NCBI RefSeq assembly: GCF_031846385.1
Contig: NZ_JAVRHV010000002.1
Span: 367,476-431,475 of the forward strand
Source: Urechidicola vernalis
GTDB taxonomy: Bacteria > Bacteroidota > Bacteroidia > Flavobacteriales > Flavobacteriaceae
Reading direction: 5' to 3'
DNA: 64,000 nucleotides
A program made the translations under genes and the position numbers. The notes beneath the pieces are model-generated. The model saw nothing but the letters and a program-made list of their open reading frames with translations. It did not search any database and was not told the origin of the DNA. Within the stretch, counting starts at the first letter, position 1. Each line of letters begins with the position of its first letter. Below, one piece after another: positions 17,369 through 26,370 of the stretch.

Positions 17369-20194
17369 ATGCCAGAACAAAAAAGACTCTTTCTTCTTGA
17401 TGCCTTTGCCTTAATTTTTAGAGGTTATTACGCACTTATAAAAAATCCAAGAATCAATTCTAAAGGAATGGACACCTCTGCTATTTTAGGTTTTACCAAT
17501 TCCTTATTAGATGTTATTAGACGCGAAAAACCAGATCATTTAGCCGTCGCTTTTGATAAAGGAGGTTCTTCGGCCAGAGTTGACGCTTTTCCAGAATATA
17601 AAGCCAACAGACAAGAAACACCGGAAGCTATTAAAATTGCCGTGCCGTATATTCATAAAATATTGGAAGCCATGAACATTCCGATTATTGAGGTAGCAGG
17701 TATTGAGGCGGATGACTTAATTGGAACACTTTCGGTGCAGGCAGATAAGGCAGGTTACAAAACCTTTATGGTTACCCCTGATAAAGATTATGCACAATTG
17801 GTAACCGATAATGTGGTGATGTATCGACCAGCAAGAATGGGGAATGGTATTGAAATTTGGGATGTAGAAAAAGTAAAAGAAAAATTTGAAATTGAAGACC
17901 CAAAACAGGTCATTGATTATTTAGGAATGATGGGAGATGCTGTAGACAACATTCCTGGTTTACCTGGTGTTGGAGACAAAACGGCGAAGAAATTCTTAAA
18001 AGCTTATGGTTCTATGGAAGGCTTACTTGCCAACACACATGAACTAAAAGGAAAAATGAAAGAAAAGGTAGAAGCCAATAAAGAACTAGGGCTTTTATCT
18101 AAGCAATTGGCTACCATTATACTCGATTGCCCAGTGCAGTTTCATGAAGATAATTTTGAATTATCTACTCCAGATTTTCAAGCGGTGTCAGACATTTTTC
18201 AAGAATTGGAATTTAGACGAACGTTTGAAAATTTTCAACGAATCTTTAAAGCACCTACTGAAAATAATACCGCAGAAAAAACAACACCAGTTTCAGAATC
18301 TGGAGGCAATGCACCAAGTACTTCGCAATTAGATTTATTTGCAGCGCCAAGCGACGCCCCGGCTGAAGTAATTACCGGATTTCAGGAAGCAAAAAACACC
18401 AATCATTTTTACCAACATATTAATAATGAATTAGCGCAAAACCTTCTCTTAAAAAAACTAATGCAACAAAAATCGGTTTGTTTTGATACCGAAACTACAA
18501 GCCTAAATACGTTTGAAGCACAATTAGTCGGAATCGCATTTTCTTTTGAAAAAGGAAAAGGATATTACTTACCAATTCCCGAAGACAAAAATCAGGCCTT
18601 AGTTATTTTGGATAAATTCAAAGCGTTTTTTGAAAATGAGGAAATTGAAAAAATTGGGCAAAATATCAAATACGACATCAAGGTTTTAAGCAATTATAGC
18701 ATAGACGTGAAAGGCCCTATTTTTGATACCATGCTTGCGCATTACCTTATCAATCCAGACATGCGCCATAACATGAATGTGCTAGCAGAGTCTTATTTAA
18801 ACTACCAAGCTATCTCAATAGAATCATTGATTGGCAAGAAAGGTAAAAATCAAAAAACAATGCGCGATGTTTCTGTTGATGATCAAACAGAATATGCCGT
18901 TGAAGATGCCGATATTACATTTCAATTAAAACAAGTTTTTGAAAAAGAACTGAAAGAAAACGGATTGACAAAATTGTTTTCAGAAATTGAAATTCCGCTA
19001 TTGAAAGTCTTGGCTAAAATGGAAATAGAAGGAATTAATGTAGATGCAGACTTCCTTAAAGGTTTATCGGAAGATTTAAACAAAGACATTTTAGAATTGG
19101 AAACGAGTATCTATGGTGAAGCGGCGGTTGAGTTTAATCTGGCATCACCAAAACAGTTAGGAGAGGTACTATTTGATCACCTAAAATTGGTGGATAAACC
19201 AAAGAAAACAAAAACAGGTCAATACAAAACAAGTGAAGATGTATTGTCTTACTTGGCCAACGACCATGAAATTGTTGCCAATATTTTAAAATGGAGAGGC
19301 TTGGTAAAACTAAAAAACACCTATGTAGATGCCTTGCCAAATGAAATCAATTCAGAAACCAATAGAATTCACACTACTTATAGCCAAGCGGTAGCTGCAA
19401 CAGGTAGATTGAGCTCTAACAATCCGAACCTACAGAATATTCCAATAAGAACCGAACGTGGCAAGCAAGTGCGTAAAGCCTTTGTTCCAAAAGATAAAAA
19501 TTACACTCTATTGGCAGCGGATTATTCGCAAATAGAATTGCGTTTAATTGCGGAATTAAGTGGTGATGAAACTATGAAAAGTTCCTTTTTAAACGGAGAA
19601 GACATTCACCGCGCAACAGCGGCAAAAGTGTTTAATGTTGCTTTGGATGAAGTTACCAGAGAACAACGTAGCCATGCAAAAACCGTGAATTTTGGAATTA
19701 TTTATGGAGTCTCTGCATTCGGTTTGAGTAACCAAACCAATTTAAGCAGAAAAGAGTCGAAAGCCCTAATTGACACCTATTACGAAACTTACCCTACCTT
19801 AAAAGCATACATAGCCAAACAAATAGATTTTGCCAGAGACAACGGCTATGTAGAAACTTTGTTAGGCAGAAGACGCTATTTAAAAAATATAAACTCGCAA
19901 AACGCAATTGTTCGTGGAGCAGCGGAACGAAATGCGGTAAACGCTCCAATACAAGGAAGTGCCGCTGATATTATTAAAATTGCGATGATTAATATTCAGA
20001 ACCTATTTGAAAAAGAAAACTACAAATCTAAGATGTTATTGCAGGTGCATGATGAATTGGTTTTTGACATACATAAAGACGAATTAGAATTATTAAAACC
20101 GATTATAAAAGAGGAAATGGAAAACGCCTATAAATTATCTATTCCTTTAGATGTTGATATGGATATGGGCGATAATTGGTTGGATGCTCATTAA
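17369..20194 (+). CDS. polA: DNA polymerase I
   Basis: A 941-residue repair and replication polymerase starting at ATG 17369 (MPEQKRLFLLDAFALIFRGYYAL). The longer open frame begins with TTG and is not family-like. It has an N-terminal 5'-3' flap exonuclease (about 1-290), a linker, then a 3'-5' exonuclease with its DxE pair intact (CFDTETT near residue 372), so proofreading is likely. The polymerase domain shows ADYSQIELR (about 716), the O-helix RSHAKTVNFGIIYG and QVHDELVFD. No strong terminator follows; an accessory island begins about 90 bp downstream. Confidence 0.97.
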   Translation: MPEQKRLFLLDAFALIFRGYYALIKNPRINSKGMDTSAILGFTNSLLDVIRREKPDHLAVAFDKGGSSARVDAFPEYKANRQETPEAIKIAVPYIHKILEAMNIPIIEVAGIEADDLIGTLSVQADKAGYKTFMVTPDKDYAQLVTDNVVMYRPARMGNGIEIWDVEKVKEKFEIEDPKQVIDYLGMMGDAVDNIPGLPGVGDKTAKKFLKAYGSMEGLLANTHELKGKMKEKVEANKELGLLSKQLATIILDCPVQFHEDNFELSTPDFQAVSDIFQELEFRRTFENFQRIFKAPTENNTAEKTTPVSESGGNAPSTSQLDLFAAPSDAPAEVITGFQEAKNTNHFYQHINNELAQNLLLKKLMQQKSVCFDTETTSLNTFEAQLVGIAFSFEKGKGYYLPIPEDKNQALVILDKFKAFFENEEIEKIGQNIKYDIKVLSNYSIDVKGPIFDTMLAHYLINPDMRHNMNVLAESYLNYQAISIESLIGKKGKNQKTMRDVSVDDQTEYAVEDADITFQLKQVFEKELKENGLTKLFSEIEIPLLKVLAKMEIEGINVDADFLKGLSEDLNKDILELETSIYGEAAVEFNLASPKQLGEVLFDHLKLVDKPKKTKTGQYKTSEDVLSYLANDHEIVANILKWRGLVKLKNTYVDALPNEINSETNRIHTTYSQAVAATGRLSSNNPNLQNIPIRTERGKQVRKAFVPKDKNYTLLAADYSQIELRLIAELSGDETMKSSFLNGEDIHRATAAKVFNVALDEVTREQRSHAKTVNFGIIYGVSAFGLSNQTNLSRKESKALIDTYYETYPTLKAYIAKQIDFARDNGYVETLLGRRRYLKNINSQNAIVRGAAERNAVNAPIQGSAADIIKIAMINIQNLFEKENYKSKMLLQVHDELVFDIHKDELELLKPIIKEEMENAYKLSIPLDVDMDMGDNWLDAH

Positions 20195-20284
20195 ACTAAA
20201 AGAAAAAAATAGATAAACTCACAGAAAACTACGTTTATCCGGAAATAGCACCAGGATAAAAGTATATATTCTTATGATATAACA

Positions 20285-20293
20285 CGTTATATG
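20285..20293 (+). repeat. Left boundary motif of a possible gene cassette
   Basis: GTTATATGC lies 15 nt before the TlpA-like start codon. Its reverse complement, GCATATAAC, occurs exactly at that gene's stop (21782-21790). The gene is thus bracketed by a 9-bp inverted repeat reminiscent of integron core sites (GTTA / TAAC). Confidence 0.4.
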
Positions 20294-20307
20294 CAAGCAA
20301 GTTAAAA

Positions 20308-21789
20308 ATGAGAAAACTACTGTTTCTAATAATTGCTATTTCAACAATCTATTGTAAACAAGAAAAAAAAGAAGTTTTTTCACTGAAAAAAGATGAATCA
20401 ATTACTTTTAAGGAAATACCTAATGAAGTAACAATAACTGTTAATGATACGGTTTACTCTCAGGTTTTGAATATCTCTTTTAATGAATTTCAACCTATGC
20501 TAGATAAACTCTATCTGGGAAAATATCATAATAGAACATCTATAACTTTACCATTAGAAGATGAACTATCAATTAGTGGTTTTGACCTTCGGGGAAATTT
20601 TGGATATAACATTACAGTTCATAAAGGAGATAGTGTTTCAATAATTCATAATCACTTTAAATTAATTAACGGATATGAATTTGATTACCCAACATTTGAA
20701 ATAACTAATAGAACTGCAAGTTTCTGTGAATTGAATTTTGATTATTTATTATATAAAAAAAATTTAGAAACAAATGCTTTTCCAACTACAAAACATGGAA
20801 TACTGAAATTAAAGGATTTGGATTATAGTCAAAATGACAATAATTCAATTTATCTATTGGATAGTTTATTTGCAATTGACGCAATCTCTTCTGATTTTAG
20901 AAATAAAAAAGAAGTAGAATTATCCATTAATAGAGCTCAAATCACATTATATAAATCCATTGATAAAAAAGAGAAACTTGATGTCTCAGAATTAGAAATG
21001 TCATTAAATAATGAAGAATTATATTTAAATGATAAATATCTATCTTTCTTATTAAGTGTGATTAAAAATGAATATTTCTTTGATAGAAAAAAATATCCGA
21101 AACCATCAGAGTATTTTGATTATATCTCTACAAATGAAACTTTTTTAAAAGGAAAATTAAAAACAGCTATTTTAAAAAGAAATTTAAAAGGTATTAACTC
21201 AAGTGAGAATGAAAAGTTTTTTCTCTACTTAGAAAAGTTCAAACAAATTGCAATAGATAAGGAGGATATAGATTTCTTGGAGCGTGCTTTAAAATATCAA
21301 GAAAAACAAAGGAATTCAACAGGTGGTTTAATGGAAATACCTACTGATAATATTAGTCGTTTGAAACTGATGGGAGATGAAACTATTTATGATTTCGAAA
21401 AAATATTGAAAAGTGAAAAAGGAAAAGTAGTATTGGTTGATTTTTGGGCTAGTTGGTGTATTCCTTGTAGGCGAGAAACACCCTACCTTCAAAAACTTGA
21501 TGAATCAATAGACCATTCTAAGTTCACAATAATTTCGATATCAACAGATAAAGATTTAAAGGCATGGGAAAGAGCCTCAAAAATGGATGGTCTTGATAAA
21601 AACAAACATAACTACTTAATTTCTAATTGGGAAAATTCATCACTTCATTCAAATTATCAGATTCACACAATTCCTCGGTATTTGCTTTTTGATTCAGATG
21701 GAAAAATAATTGATGATGATGCTCCAAGACCAAGTAACGAGGAACTTAAAAAACTAGTGGAGAAAAACATAAGCAAAGCCAGCATATAA
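20308..21789 (+). CDS. TlpA-like thioredoxin-family lipoprotein
   Basis: A 493-residue secreted lipoprotein (lipobox ending IYC, Cys16). A long N-terminal region (about 20-345) has no recognised domain. The C-terminal thioredoxin/TlpA domain (about 350-490) carries WASWCIPC (Cys384, Cys387) and cis-Pro in HTIPRYLLFD. This is the usual architecture of Bacteroidota periplasmic/outer-membrane disulfide reductases. It is more AT-rich than polA, has no clear promoter, and is bracketed by the GTTATATGC / GCATATAAC repeat. It opens the accessory island. Confidence 0.85.
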   Translation: MRKLLFLIIAISTIYCKQEKKEVFSLKKDESITFKEIPNEVTITVNDTVYSQVLNISFNEFQPMLDKLYLGKYHNRTSITLPLEDELSISGFDLRGNFGYNITVHKGDSVSIIHNHFKLINGYEFDYPTFEITNRTASFCELNFDYLLYKKNLETNAFPTTKHGILKLKDLDYSQNDNNSIYLLDSLFAIDAISSDFRNKKEVELSINRAQITLYKSIDKKEKLDVSELEMSLNNEELYLNDKYLSFLLSVIKNEYFFDRKKYPKPSEYFDYISTNETFLKGKLKTAILKRNLKGINSSENEKFFLYLEKFKQIAIDKEDIDFLERALKYQEKQRNSTGGLMEIPTDNISRLKLMGDETIYDFEKILKSEKGKVVLVDFWASWCIPCRRETPYLQKLDESIDHSKFTIISISTDKDLKAWERASKMDGLDKNKHNYLISNWENSSLHSNYQIHTIPRYLLFDSDGKIIDDDAPRPSNEELKKLVEKNISKASI

Positions 21790-21914
21790 CAATGGCTATA
21801 ATTCATTGTGGCATTAGAAGAAAAAAATATAAATTTAACAAACCAATCGGCTGATTTCATAAGAGGAAAAGTCTCCGACATTTTCCACAACGAAATCATA
21901 GCCTAACCGTTGTG
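21782..21914. repeat. attC-like imperfect inverted repeat
   Basis: The left arm 21788-21811 and right arm 21885-21914 are complementary over about 24 nt with a few mismatches and a short insertion. The inner blocks are ATTGTGG/CCACAA and GGCTAT/ATAGCC. The outer core is AAC (21788-21790) facing GTT (21909-21911). The loop is 73 nt. Size, asymmetry and AAC/GTT ends recall integron attC sites such as Vibrio repeats. It overlaps the stop region of the TlpA-like gene, as attC sites often do. Confidence 0.5.
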
Positions 21915-22221
21915 ACACATTCAACTAGCGTTGAACTTTTGTTGCTACGTGCTTTGCACGCCCAATAATCAGAATTTAGTTCAGTACATCGTCATTTTTT
22001 ATTGGTCTTCATGAATCTCACAAGTTCGATTTGACAAATAACGATAATGATATTATCTATTTGATGAACTATTATCGAACTTTAATAGGAAGTACTTTAC
22101 TTCGATAATAGTTCATCAAATTCTTTATATTTACTCTTAAAACACAGAACGGAGCATGTCCCGAAGAATTGAGGGTTTTAGCAGGTCGTTAGCGATTATA
22201 CTATAAAGCGAAGAACGCATA
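21915..22221. other. Gene-free, palindrome-rich spacer
   Basis: No coding region is supported. It contains TTCAAC-tagc-GTTGAA (21920-21935), CGTGC-ttt-GCACG (21948-21960), the long inverted repeat at 22059-22121, and CGTTAGC (22187-22193), which mirrors GCTAAC downstream of the next gene. Confidence 0.6.
22059..22121. repeat. Perfect 21-bp inverted repeat with 21-nt loop
   Basis: The arms 22059-22079 and 22101-22121 are exact reverse complements (the right arm includes TTCGATAATAGTTCATCAAA). There is no T-run, so it is not a simple terminator. It could be an operator, a cruciform or recombination site, or the end of a small mobile element. Confidence 0.85.
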
Positions 22222-23352
22222 ATGAAACTTAAAAGAATAAAAAGATTACTGGTACAAATATTTTGTATTATAGCCGTTTTTTCCTGCCAAAATAGTTCTT
22301 CGCCTAGTAGAACAAAATATTTAAAAAAAGCAGACTATAAGGATTTACGTTTTGATGAGTTGTCCCCAAGCGTGAAGGAAAATTTCTTTAATCATTCTAA
22401 AAATGAACATGTTCTTGTAGAAGAAGATTATTATGTCTGGGGAGTATCGGTAATAAAATGGAAAGGAAAATATCATGCATATTATTCAAGATGGAACAAA
22501 AAATACAAGCATAAAGGATGGATGACCAACTGCGAAATTGCTCATGCAATTTCTGAGAAACCGGAAGGTCCCTTTAAATTTGTTAATGTAGTTTTACATG
22601 ATAAAAAAACTAGTGGGTGGGATATAAACAATTCTCATAATCCTTATGCTATAATAGTGGAGGGGGAAATATGCCTGTACTATATTTCTAATGACATTAA
22701 GCCACTCCTAGAAAATGATAATTCCAATATGGCTTATCCTGATAGTTCTTGGTTTGCCAAAAACAGAAAAAATTTAAGAAATAGTCAACGTATTGGTGTG
22801 GCAATTTCTGACAATCCATCTGGTCCATTTTTACGTTCAGAAAAACCATTAGTGCAGCCAGATAATATTAAATTTAAAAATATTGCTGTTAATCCTTCAA
22901 TTGTATATCATAACGATACATATACCATGATAATGAAGGGTGACGATGTAAATAAAGAAAAATGGTATAGAATTCAGTTGGTAGGCAAATCCTCTTCACC
23001 CGAAGGACCCTTTGAATTTTCATCAAAACCAGTATACAATAAGGCGCAAACAGAAGATGCTTGTATTTGGTTTGACGAAGTTTTGAATAAATATTACATG
23101 GTTTGTCATGTAATGGGAAAAACCGAACTTGCTCTTTTCAATTCAGAAAATGGTTCTGATTGGCGTCCAGATGAAAGAAGTATTTTTATGAAAAAAGAGT
23201 TTGCTCTTTCTGATGGTACAATATGGAAACCAGAACGTGTTGAACGTCCATTTGTTTTAACAAATGAAAAAGGCCAGCCAATAATGTTTTATGTTGCTGT
23301 TGCTGATAAAAATATTAACGGTAATATTGCCATACCAATAAAATTGGAATAA
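22222..23352 (+). CDS. Glycoside hydrolase-like (GH43-type beta-propeller) lipoprotein
   Basis: A 376-residue lipoprotein (lipobox FSC, Cys22). Repeated blade motifs are typical of five-bladed beta-propeller glycosidases: VSVIKWKGKYHAYYSRW, GWDINNSHNPYAIIVEGEICLYYISND, NIAVNPSIVYHNDTYTMIMKG, DACIWFDEVLNKYYMVCH and WKPERVERPFVL. Similar proteins occur in marine polysaccharide-utilisation loci. No SusCD pair or sulfatase is nearby, so the substrate is unknown and the gene is an isolated island member. Short GTTAGC / GCTAAC motifs lie on either side (22188, 23362). Confidence 0.7.
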   Translation: MKLKRIKRLLVQIFCIIAVFSCQNSSSPSRTKYLKKADYKDLRFDELSPSVKENFFNHSKNEHVLVEEDYYVWGVSVIKWKGKYHAYYSRWNKKYKHKGWMTNCEIAHAISEKPEGPFKFVNVVLHDKKTSGWDINNSHNPYAIIVEGEICLYYISNDIKPLLENDNSNMAYPDSSWFAKNRKNLRNSQRIGVAISDNPSGPFLRSEKPLVQPDNIKFKNIAVNPSIVYHNDTYTMIMKGDDVNKEKWYRIQLVGKSSSPEGPFEFSSKPVYNKAQTEDACIWFDEVLNKYYMVCHVMGKTELALFNSENGSDWRPDERSIFMKKEFALSDGTIWKPERVERPFVLTNEKGQPIMFYVAVADKNINGNIAIPIKLE

Positions 23353-23361
23353 AAAACAAGT

Positions 23362-23502
23362 GCTAACAATAAGATAAATAAAAAGCCTAAATCGCTAAAA
23401 ATGTGAGTAATTCATAAAGTTTCATAAGTTTTCAAGCGTTATAACGCCCATCAATTTTTGGTGGTAAACTGATAAGTTTGAATCCAAACTCCTTACCAAA
23501 TC
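23362..23502. repeat. Palindromic spacer after the glycosidase-like gene
   Basis: GCTAAC (23362-23367) is followed by the 12-bp perfect palindrome GCGTTATAACGC (23436-23447) and a nested hairpin around 23457-23500 (AGTTTG-aatc-CAAACT inside TTTGGTGGTAA / TTACCAAA). Core-like GTTA/TAAC elements recur here as at 21782-21914. Confidence 0.45.
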
Positions 23503-23557
23503 ATTGCCAAAACCATTTTAAGTTATTTGTGAAATTGAATAAAAATTTAAATTCAGA

Positions 23558-24025
23558 ATGAAAAAACATAGTTATGAAGTAAAAGTTCAATGGACAGGAA
23601 ACGAAGGAAACGGAACTCTCAATTACAAGTCTTATAACAGAAACCATAAAATCATAGGTGACGGAAAATATACCGCAATCAATGGCTCATCTGACCCTGC
23701 TTTTTTGGGAGATAAAACAAGATATAATCCGGAAGACCTTTTTTTATCTTCTTTATCTGCTTGCCATATGCTTTTTTATTTACATCTATGTTCAGCACAT
23801 AAAATAATAGTAACCGAATATGTAGATAAGGCTACAGGAATTATGGAGGAAACTAAAAACGGGAGCGGGAAGTTTAGCGAAGTTACCCTTAATCCGAAAG
23901 TAAAAATCACTGACGCAAATATGATAGAACAGGCAAATGAATTACACAAAAAAGCGAATGAACTCTGTTTTATTGCAAACTCTTGTAACTTTAAAATTGG
24001 ACATAAAGCGGAAACAATCACGTGA
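23558..24025 (+). CDS. OsmC family protein
   Basis: A 155-residue OsmC/Ohr-fold peroxidase-like protein. The family signature around the first cysteine (LFLSSLSACHMLFYLH, Cys69) and the second cysteine region (ANELCFIANSCNFKI, Cys137/Cys143) are present. It is probably a cytoplasmic thiol-dependent peroxide reductase. It belongs to the OsmC/YhfA branch rather than Ohr, by the SACH motif. It is a lone gene in the island, 70 bp before the VOC gene. Confidence 0.88.
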   Translation: MKKHSYEVKVQWTGNEGNGTLNYKSYNRNHKIIGDGKYTAINGSSDPAFLGDKTRYNPEDLFLSSLSACHMLFYLHLCSAHKIIVTEYVDKATGIMEETKNGSGKFSEVTLNPKVKITDANMIEQANELHKKANELCFIANSCNFKIGHKAETIT

Positions 24026-24095
24026 AAATTAATTCTTATTTCTCACTACAAAGTCACAAACAAACATGTAGTATTCGATAATAATAATTTAAATA

Positions 24096-24476
24096 ATGAA
24101 CCTAAACCAAATAACAGTTCCATCATTAGACTTAACAAAATCAATTCCCTTTTATGAAAATTTAGGATTGAAATTGATTGTAAAAGCACTTCCGCATTAT
24201 GCAAGGTTTGAATGCCCAAATGGAAACGCAACCTTTTCAATTCATCAAACAGACAAACTACCCAAGGGAGATGGAGTATATGTGTATTTTGAATGCGAAA
24301 ATCTTGATGAGCACGTTGAAAACATAAAAAGAAATGGAATTGAGTTTGACCAAGAACCAACGGACCAAAGTTGGTTGTGGAGAGAAGCAAGGCTAAAAGA
24401 TCTTGACGGGAATCAGCTGATATTATTTTATGGCGGAGAAAACCGACTAAATCCACCTTGGAGAATTAAAAACTGA
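24096..24476 (+). CDS. VOC superfamily protein (glyoxalase/bleomycin-resistance fold)
   Basis: A 126-residue protein with paired beta-alpha-beta-beta-beta modules: NQITVPSLDLTKSIPFYENLGLKLI, and later FECENLDEHVENIKRNGIEF plus a DLDGNQLILFYGGENR C-terminus. This is the common bacterial VOC family; the substrate cannot be predicted. It is 8 bp upstream of the small membrane protein, so the two are probably co-transcribed. Confidence 0.85.
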   Translation: MNLNQITVPSLDLTKSIPFYENLGLKLIVKALPHYARFECPNGNATFSIHQTDKLPKGDGVYVYFECENLDEHVENIKRNGIEFDQEPTDQSWLWREARLKDLDGNQLILFYGGENRLNPPWRIKN

Positions 24477-24484
24477 AACCATAA

Positions 24485-24916
24485 ATGTTGAATTTATCTG
24501 ACTACGTAAAAAGAAGAAACGGCGTACCTTTAGGGCATCGAGATTCGCTTCGGAATATGTTATATCGCTCTCTAGGTGCAGGGAGGTTTTCCATATTTTG
24601 GAAATACTGGAACCCAATTTGGGGATATTATTTAGGGAAATACATTTTTAAACCGCTAAAACTGGTTTTACCTAAAGCATTAGCTCTTGTAATTACTTTT
24701 GTTGTCTGTGGTTTTATACATGACCTAGCCGTTATATTATTAAAACAAGCGCTTTTCCTGCTACTAACACCTTGGTTCTTATGTATGGGCATCTTTGTGG
24801 TTTTAGGAGACTATAGCAAAATTGACTACTCAAAATTGCCATGGATAGCACGTGCTTTCATAAACATATTAATCGTATCAATTTGCTTAGTTCTTGCTTA
24901 CCAAGTAAGATTCTAA
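24485..24916 (+). CDS. Small MBOAT-like membrane protein
   Basis: A 143-residue protein with about three hydrophobic helices. The segment FWKYWNPIWGYYLGKYIFKP followed by FVVCGFIHDLAVIL resembles the conserved FWRRW... and F..xGxWHG... region of membrane-bound O-acyltransferases, including the candidate catalytic histidine (CGFIHD). It is about a third of the length of a full MBOAT, with an intact start and stop, so it is either a free-standing mini-domain or an old truncation. The acyltransferase link is inferred. Confidence 0.6.
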   Translation: MLNLSDYVKRRNGVPLGHRDSLRNMLYRSLGAGRFSIFWKYWNPIWGYYLGKYIFKPLKLVLPKALALVITFVVCGFIHDLAVILLKQALFLLLTPWFLCMGIFVVLGDYSKIDYSKLPWIARAFINILIVSICLVLAYQVRF

Positions 24917-25121
24917 AATAAAATCTAGTTATTAAATTGTCTAACAAAAAAACGAATCACACCATCTATAAAAAACATTGTGTTCAGTTTCAAGAAAAAA
25001 TGCTGTTTTATCTATGTTTCTGAAATTAAGCATAGATGACGTAATAATGTCCTATACATGACGACATCAATGCCTACCCTACTGTTTACTTTTGTTTCAG
25101 ATATTTAATCATAGTTAATTA

Positions 25122-25607
25122 ATGGAAACAAAAATAAACATTAAACAAAAAACAACATTTCGTCGTGCTCTGCGCCTAGCTAAAACTGCAATACTATTTG
25201 CATTAATATTAACACCAATTCGCTTTTCGCTTGAACTTATTGGATTACCTGAAAGGATTATTTTTATTATTGGACTACTCTGGTTAACATTAGCATTTGC
25301 GATTTATTGGGGAATTAAATTATACAATGAAGAGAACGCTTTAGGAGTACTCCTTTTAAGTTTATTACTATTTTCCCCAATTTCAAGATTTCCAGTGGCT
25401 GTAATTTGGTGGATTGATCACAAATGGGAAATAGGAACTCATTATAGCCTACATTTTGATAACTTTGCCCAAGCTGCATTTCAACAAGTTGTTTATGGTT
25501 CTTTAATCCAATTAATACCTGGTTTTTTGTTAGGAACAATAACAATTGCTATAATGCGAAAAAAAAATAATGGAATAAAGAAAATGAACACTATTCATAA
25601 TGAATAA
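25122..25607 (+). CDS. Four-TM membrane protein of unknown function
   Basis: A 161-residue protein with hydrophobic segments at about 20-40, 45-65, 74-95 and 128-148, a basic N-terminus and a C-terminal KKMNTIHNE tail. No family is recognised. Its last 8 nt overlap the start of the XRE-domain gene, so the two are translationally coupled and probably work together. Confidence 0.7.
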   Translation: METKINIKQKTTFRRALRLAKTAILFALILTPIRFSLELIGLPERIIFIIGLLWLTLAFAIYWGIKLYNEENALGVLLLSLLLFSPISRFPVAVIWWIDHKWEIGTHYSLHFDNFAQAAFQQVVYGSLIQLIPGFLLGTITIAIMRKKNNGIKKMNTIHNE

Positions 25608-26175
25608 TAACTACTTAGCAATCAGACTAAAAAAATTAAGAAATCAAAGAGGTATGTCTCAAGAGGCTCTTGCCGATGAATCAGGGTTAAGTTTAAGAAC
25701 TATTCAACGTATTGAAAATAATTCTACAAACCCAACTGGAGAATCGCTGAAAAGATTGTCAAATGCATTGAGCGTAAATCCAGATGAATTAATTGATTGG
25801 ACTATTAAAGAGGATAAAAAATATTTGGTATTTCTAAATCTTTCCTCACTTACATTTTTGTTTTTTCCAATGCTTGGGATTCTAGTTCCATTTATATTAT
25901 GGACATCAAAAAAGGATAAAATAAAGAACATTAATAAATTAGGTAGAGACTTAATTAACTTCGAAATAACGTGGACAATACTTCTTTTTTTTATTCCTAT
26001 TTTATTTCTTTTCCTTTCAAAAATTGGAATTTTGGAAAATCTTTCTTTAAATATGATTTTTACTATAACTGGGCTTATGTATATAATTAATCTATTTTAT
26101 ATATTATGGAATATGTTAAGAATTAGTAATGACCAAAGTGTGATGTATTATCCTAAAATTAAATTTTTAAGATAA
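25600..26175 (+). CDS. XRE-family regulator with C-terminal membrane domain
   Basis: A 191-residue protein. The N-terminal HTH_3 domain (about 5-63, RLKKLRNQRGMSQEALADESGLSLRTIQRIENN) is fused to a DUF4870-like region with three or four TM helices (about 75-185). This makes it a membrane-tethered DNA-binding protein. Such proteins in Bacteroidota are often encoded beside a small membrane protein, as here (8-bp overlap). A regulatory pair sensing a membrane state is inferred. Confidence 0.8.
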   Translation: MNNNYLAIRLKKLRNQRGMSQEALADESGLSLRTIQRIENNSTNPTGESLKRLSNALSVNPDELIDWTIKEDKKYLVFLNLSSLTFLFFPMLGILVPFILWTSKKDKIKNINKLGRDLINFEITWTILLFFIPILFLFLSKIGILENLSLNMIFTITGLMYIINLFYILWNMLRISNDQSVMYYPKIKFLR

Positions 26176-26370
26176 AAGCCAACTTTCTAAAACCTCAATG
26201 ATTTATTTCTTACACTATTTTTCTAAAGAAAAAGGTAGAATCATATTTAATTTCACTTCTTTTTCAGAGATTTTATATTCGGTTTGTATTTATTAAATTA
26301 GATGCTTAAAACAACTTAACCATATCATACAATTTGTTTTTTCATTTTAGAATTTAACATAAACCAATAA

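Noticed and set aside
21663..21899. Minus-strand frame spanning the end of the TlpA-like gene
   Set aside because: It is mostly antisense of a clear thioredoxin-domain coding sequence and crosses the inverted repeat.
21811..21906. Fragment of a broken gene (about 31 codons in one frame ending in TAA)
   Set aside because: The stretch is the loop and right arm of an attC-like inverted repeat; no recognisable protein family and no upstream continuation.
24046..24456. Minus-strand frame opposite the VOC gene
   Set aside because: Antisense of a recognised VOC protein; no motif of its own.
25027..25073. Inverted repeat around GATGACGTAAT ... ATGACGACATC upstream of the four-TM gene
   Set aside because: Three mismatches in eleven positions and no supporting context; within chance for AT-rich spacer.
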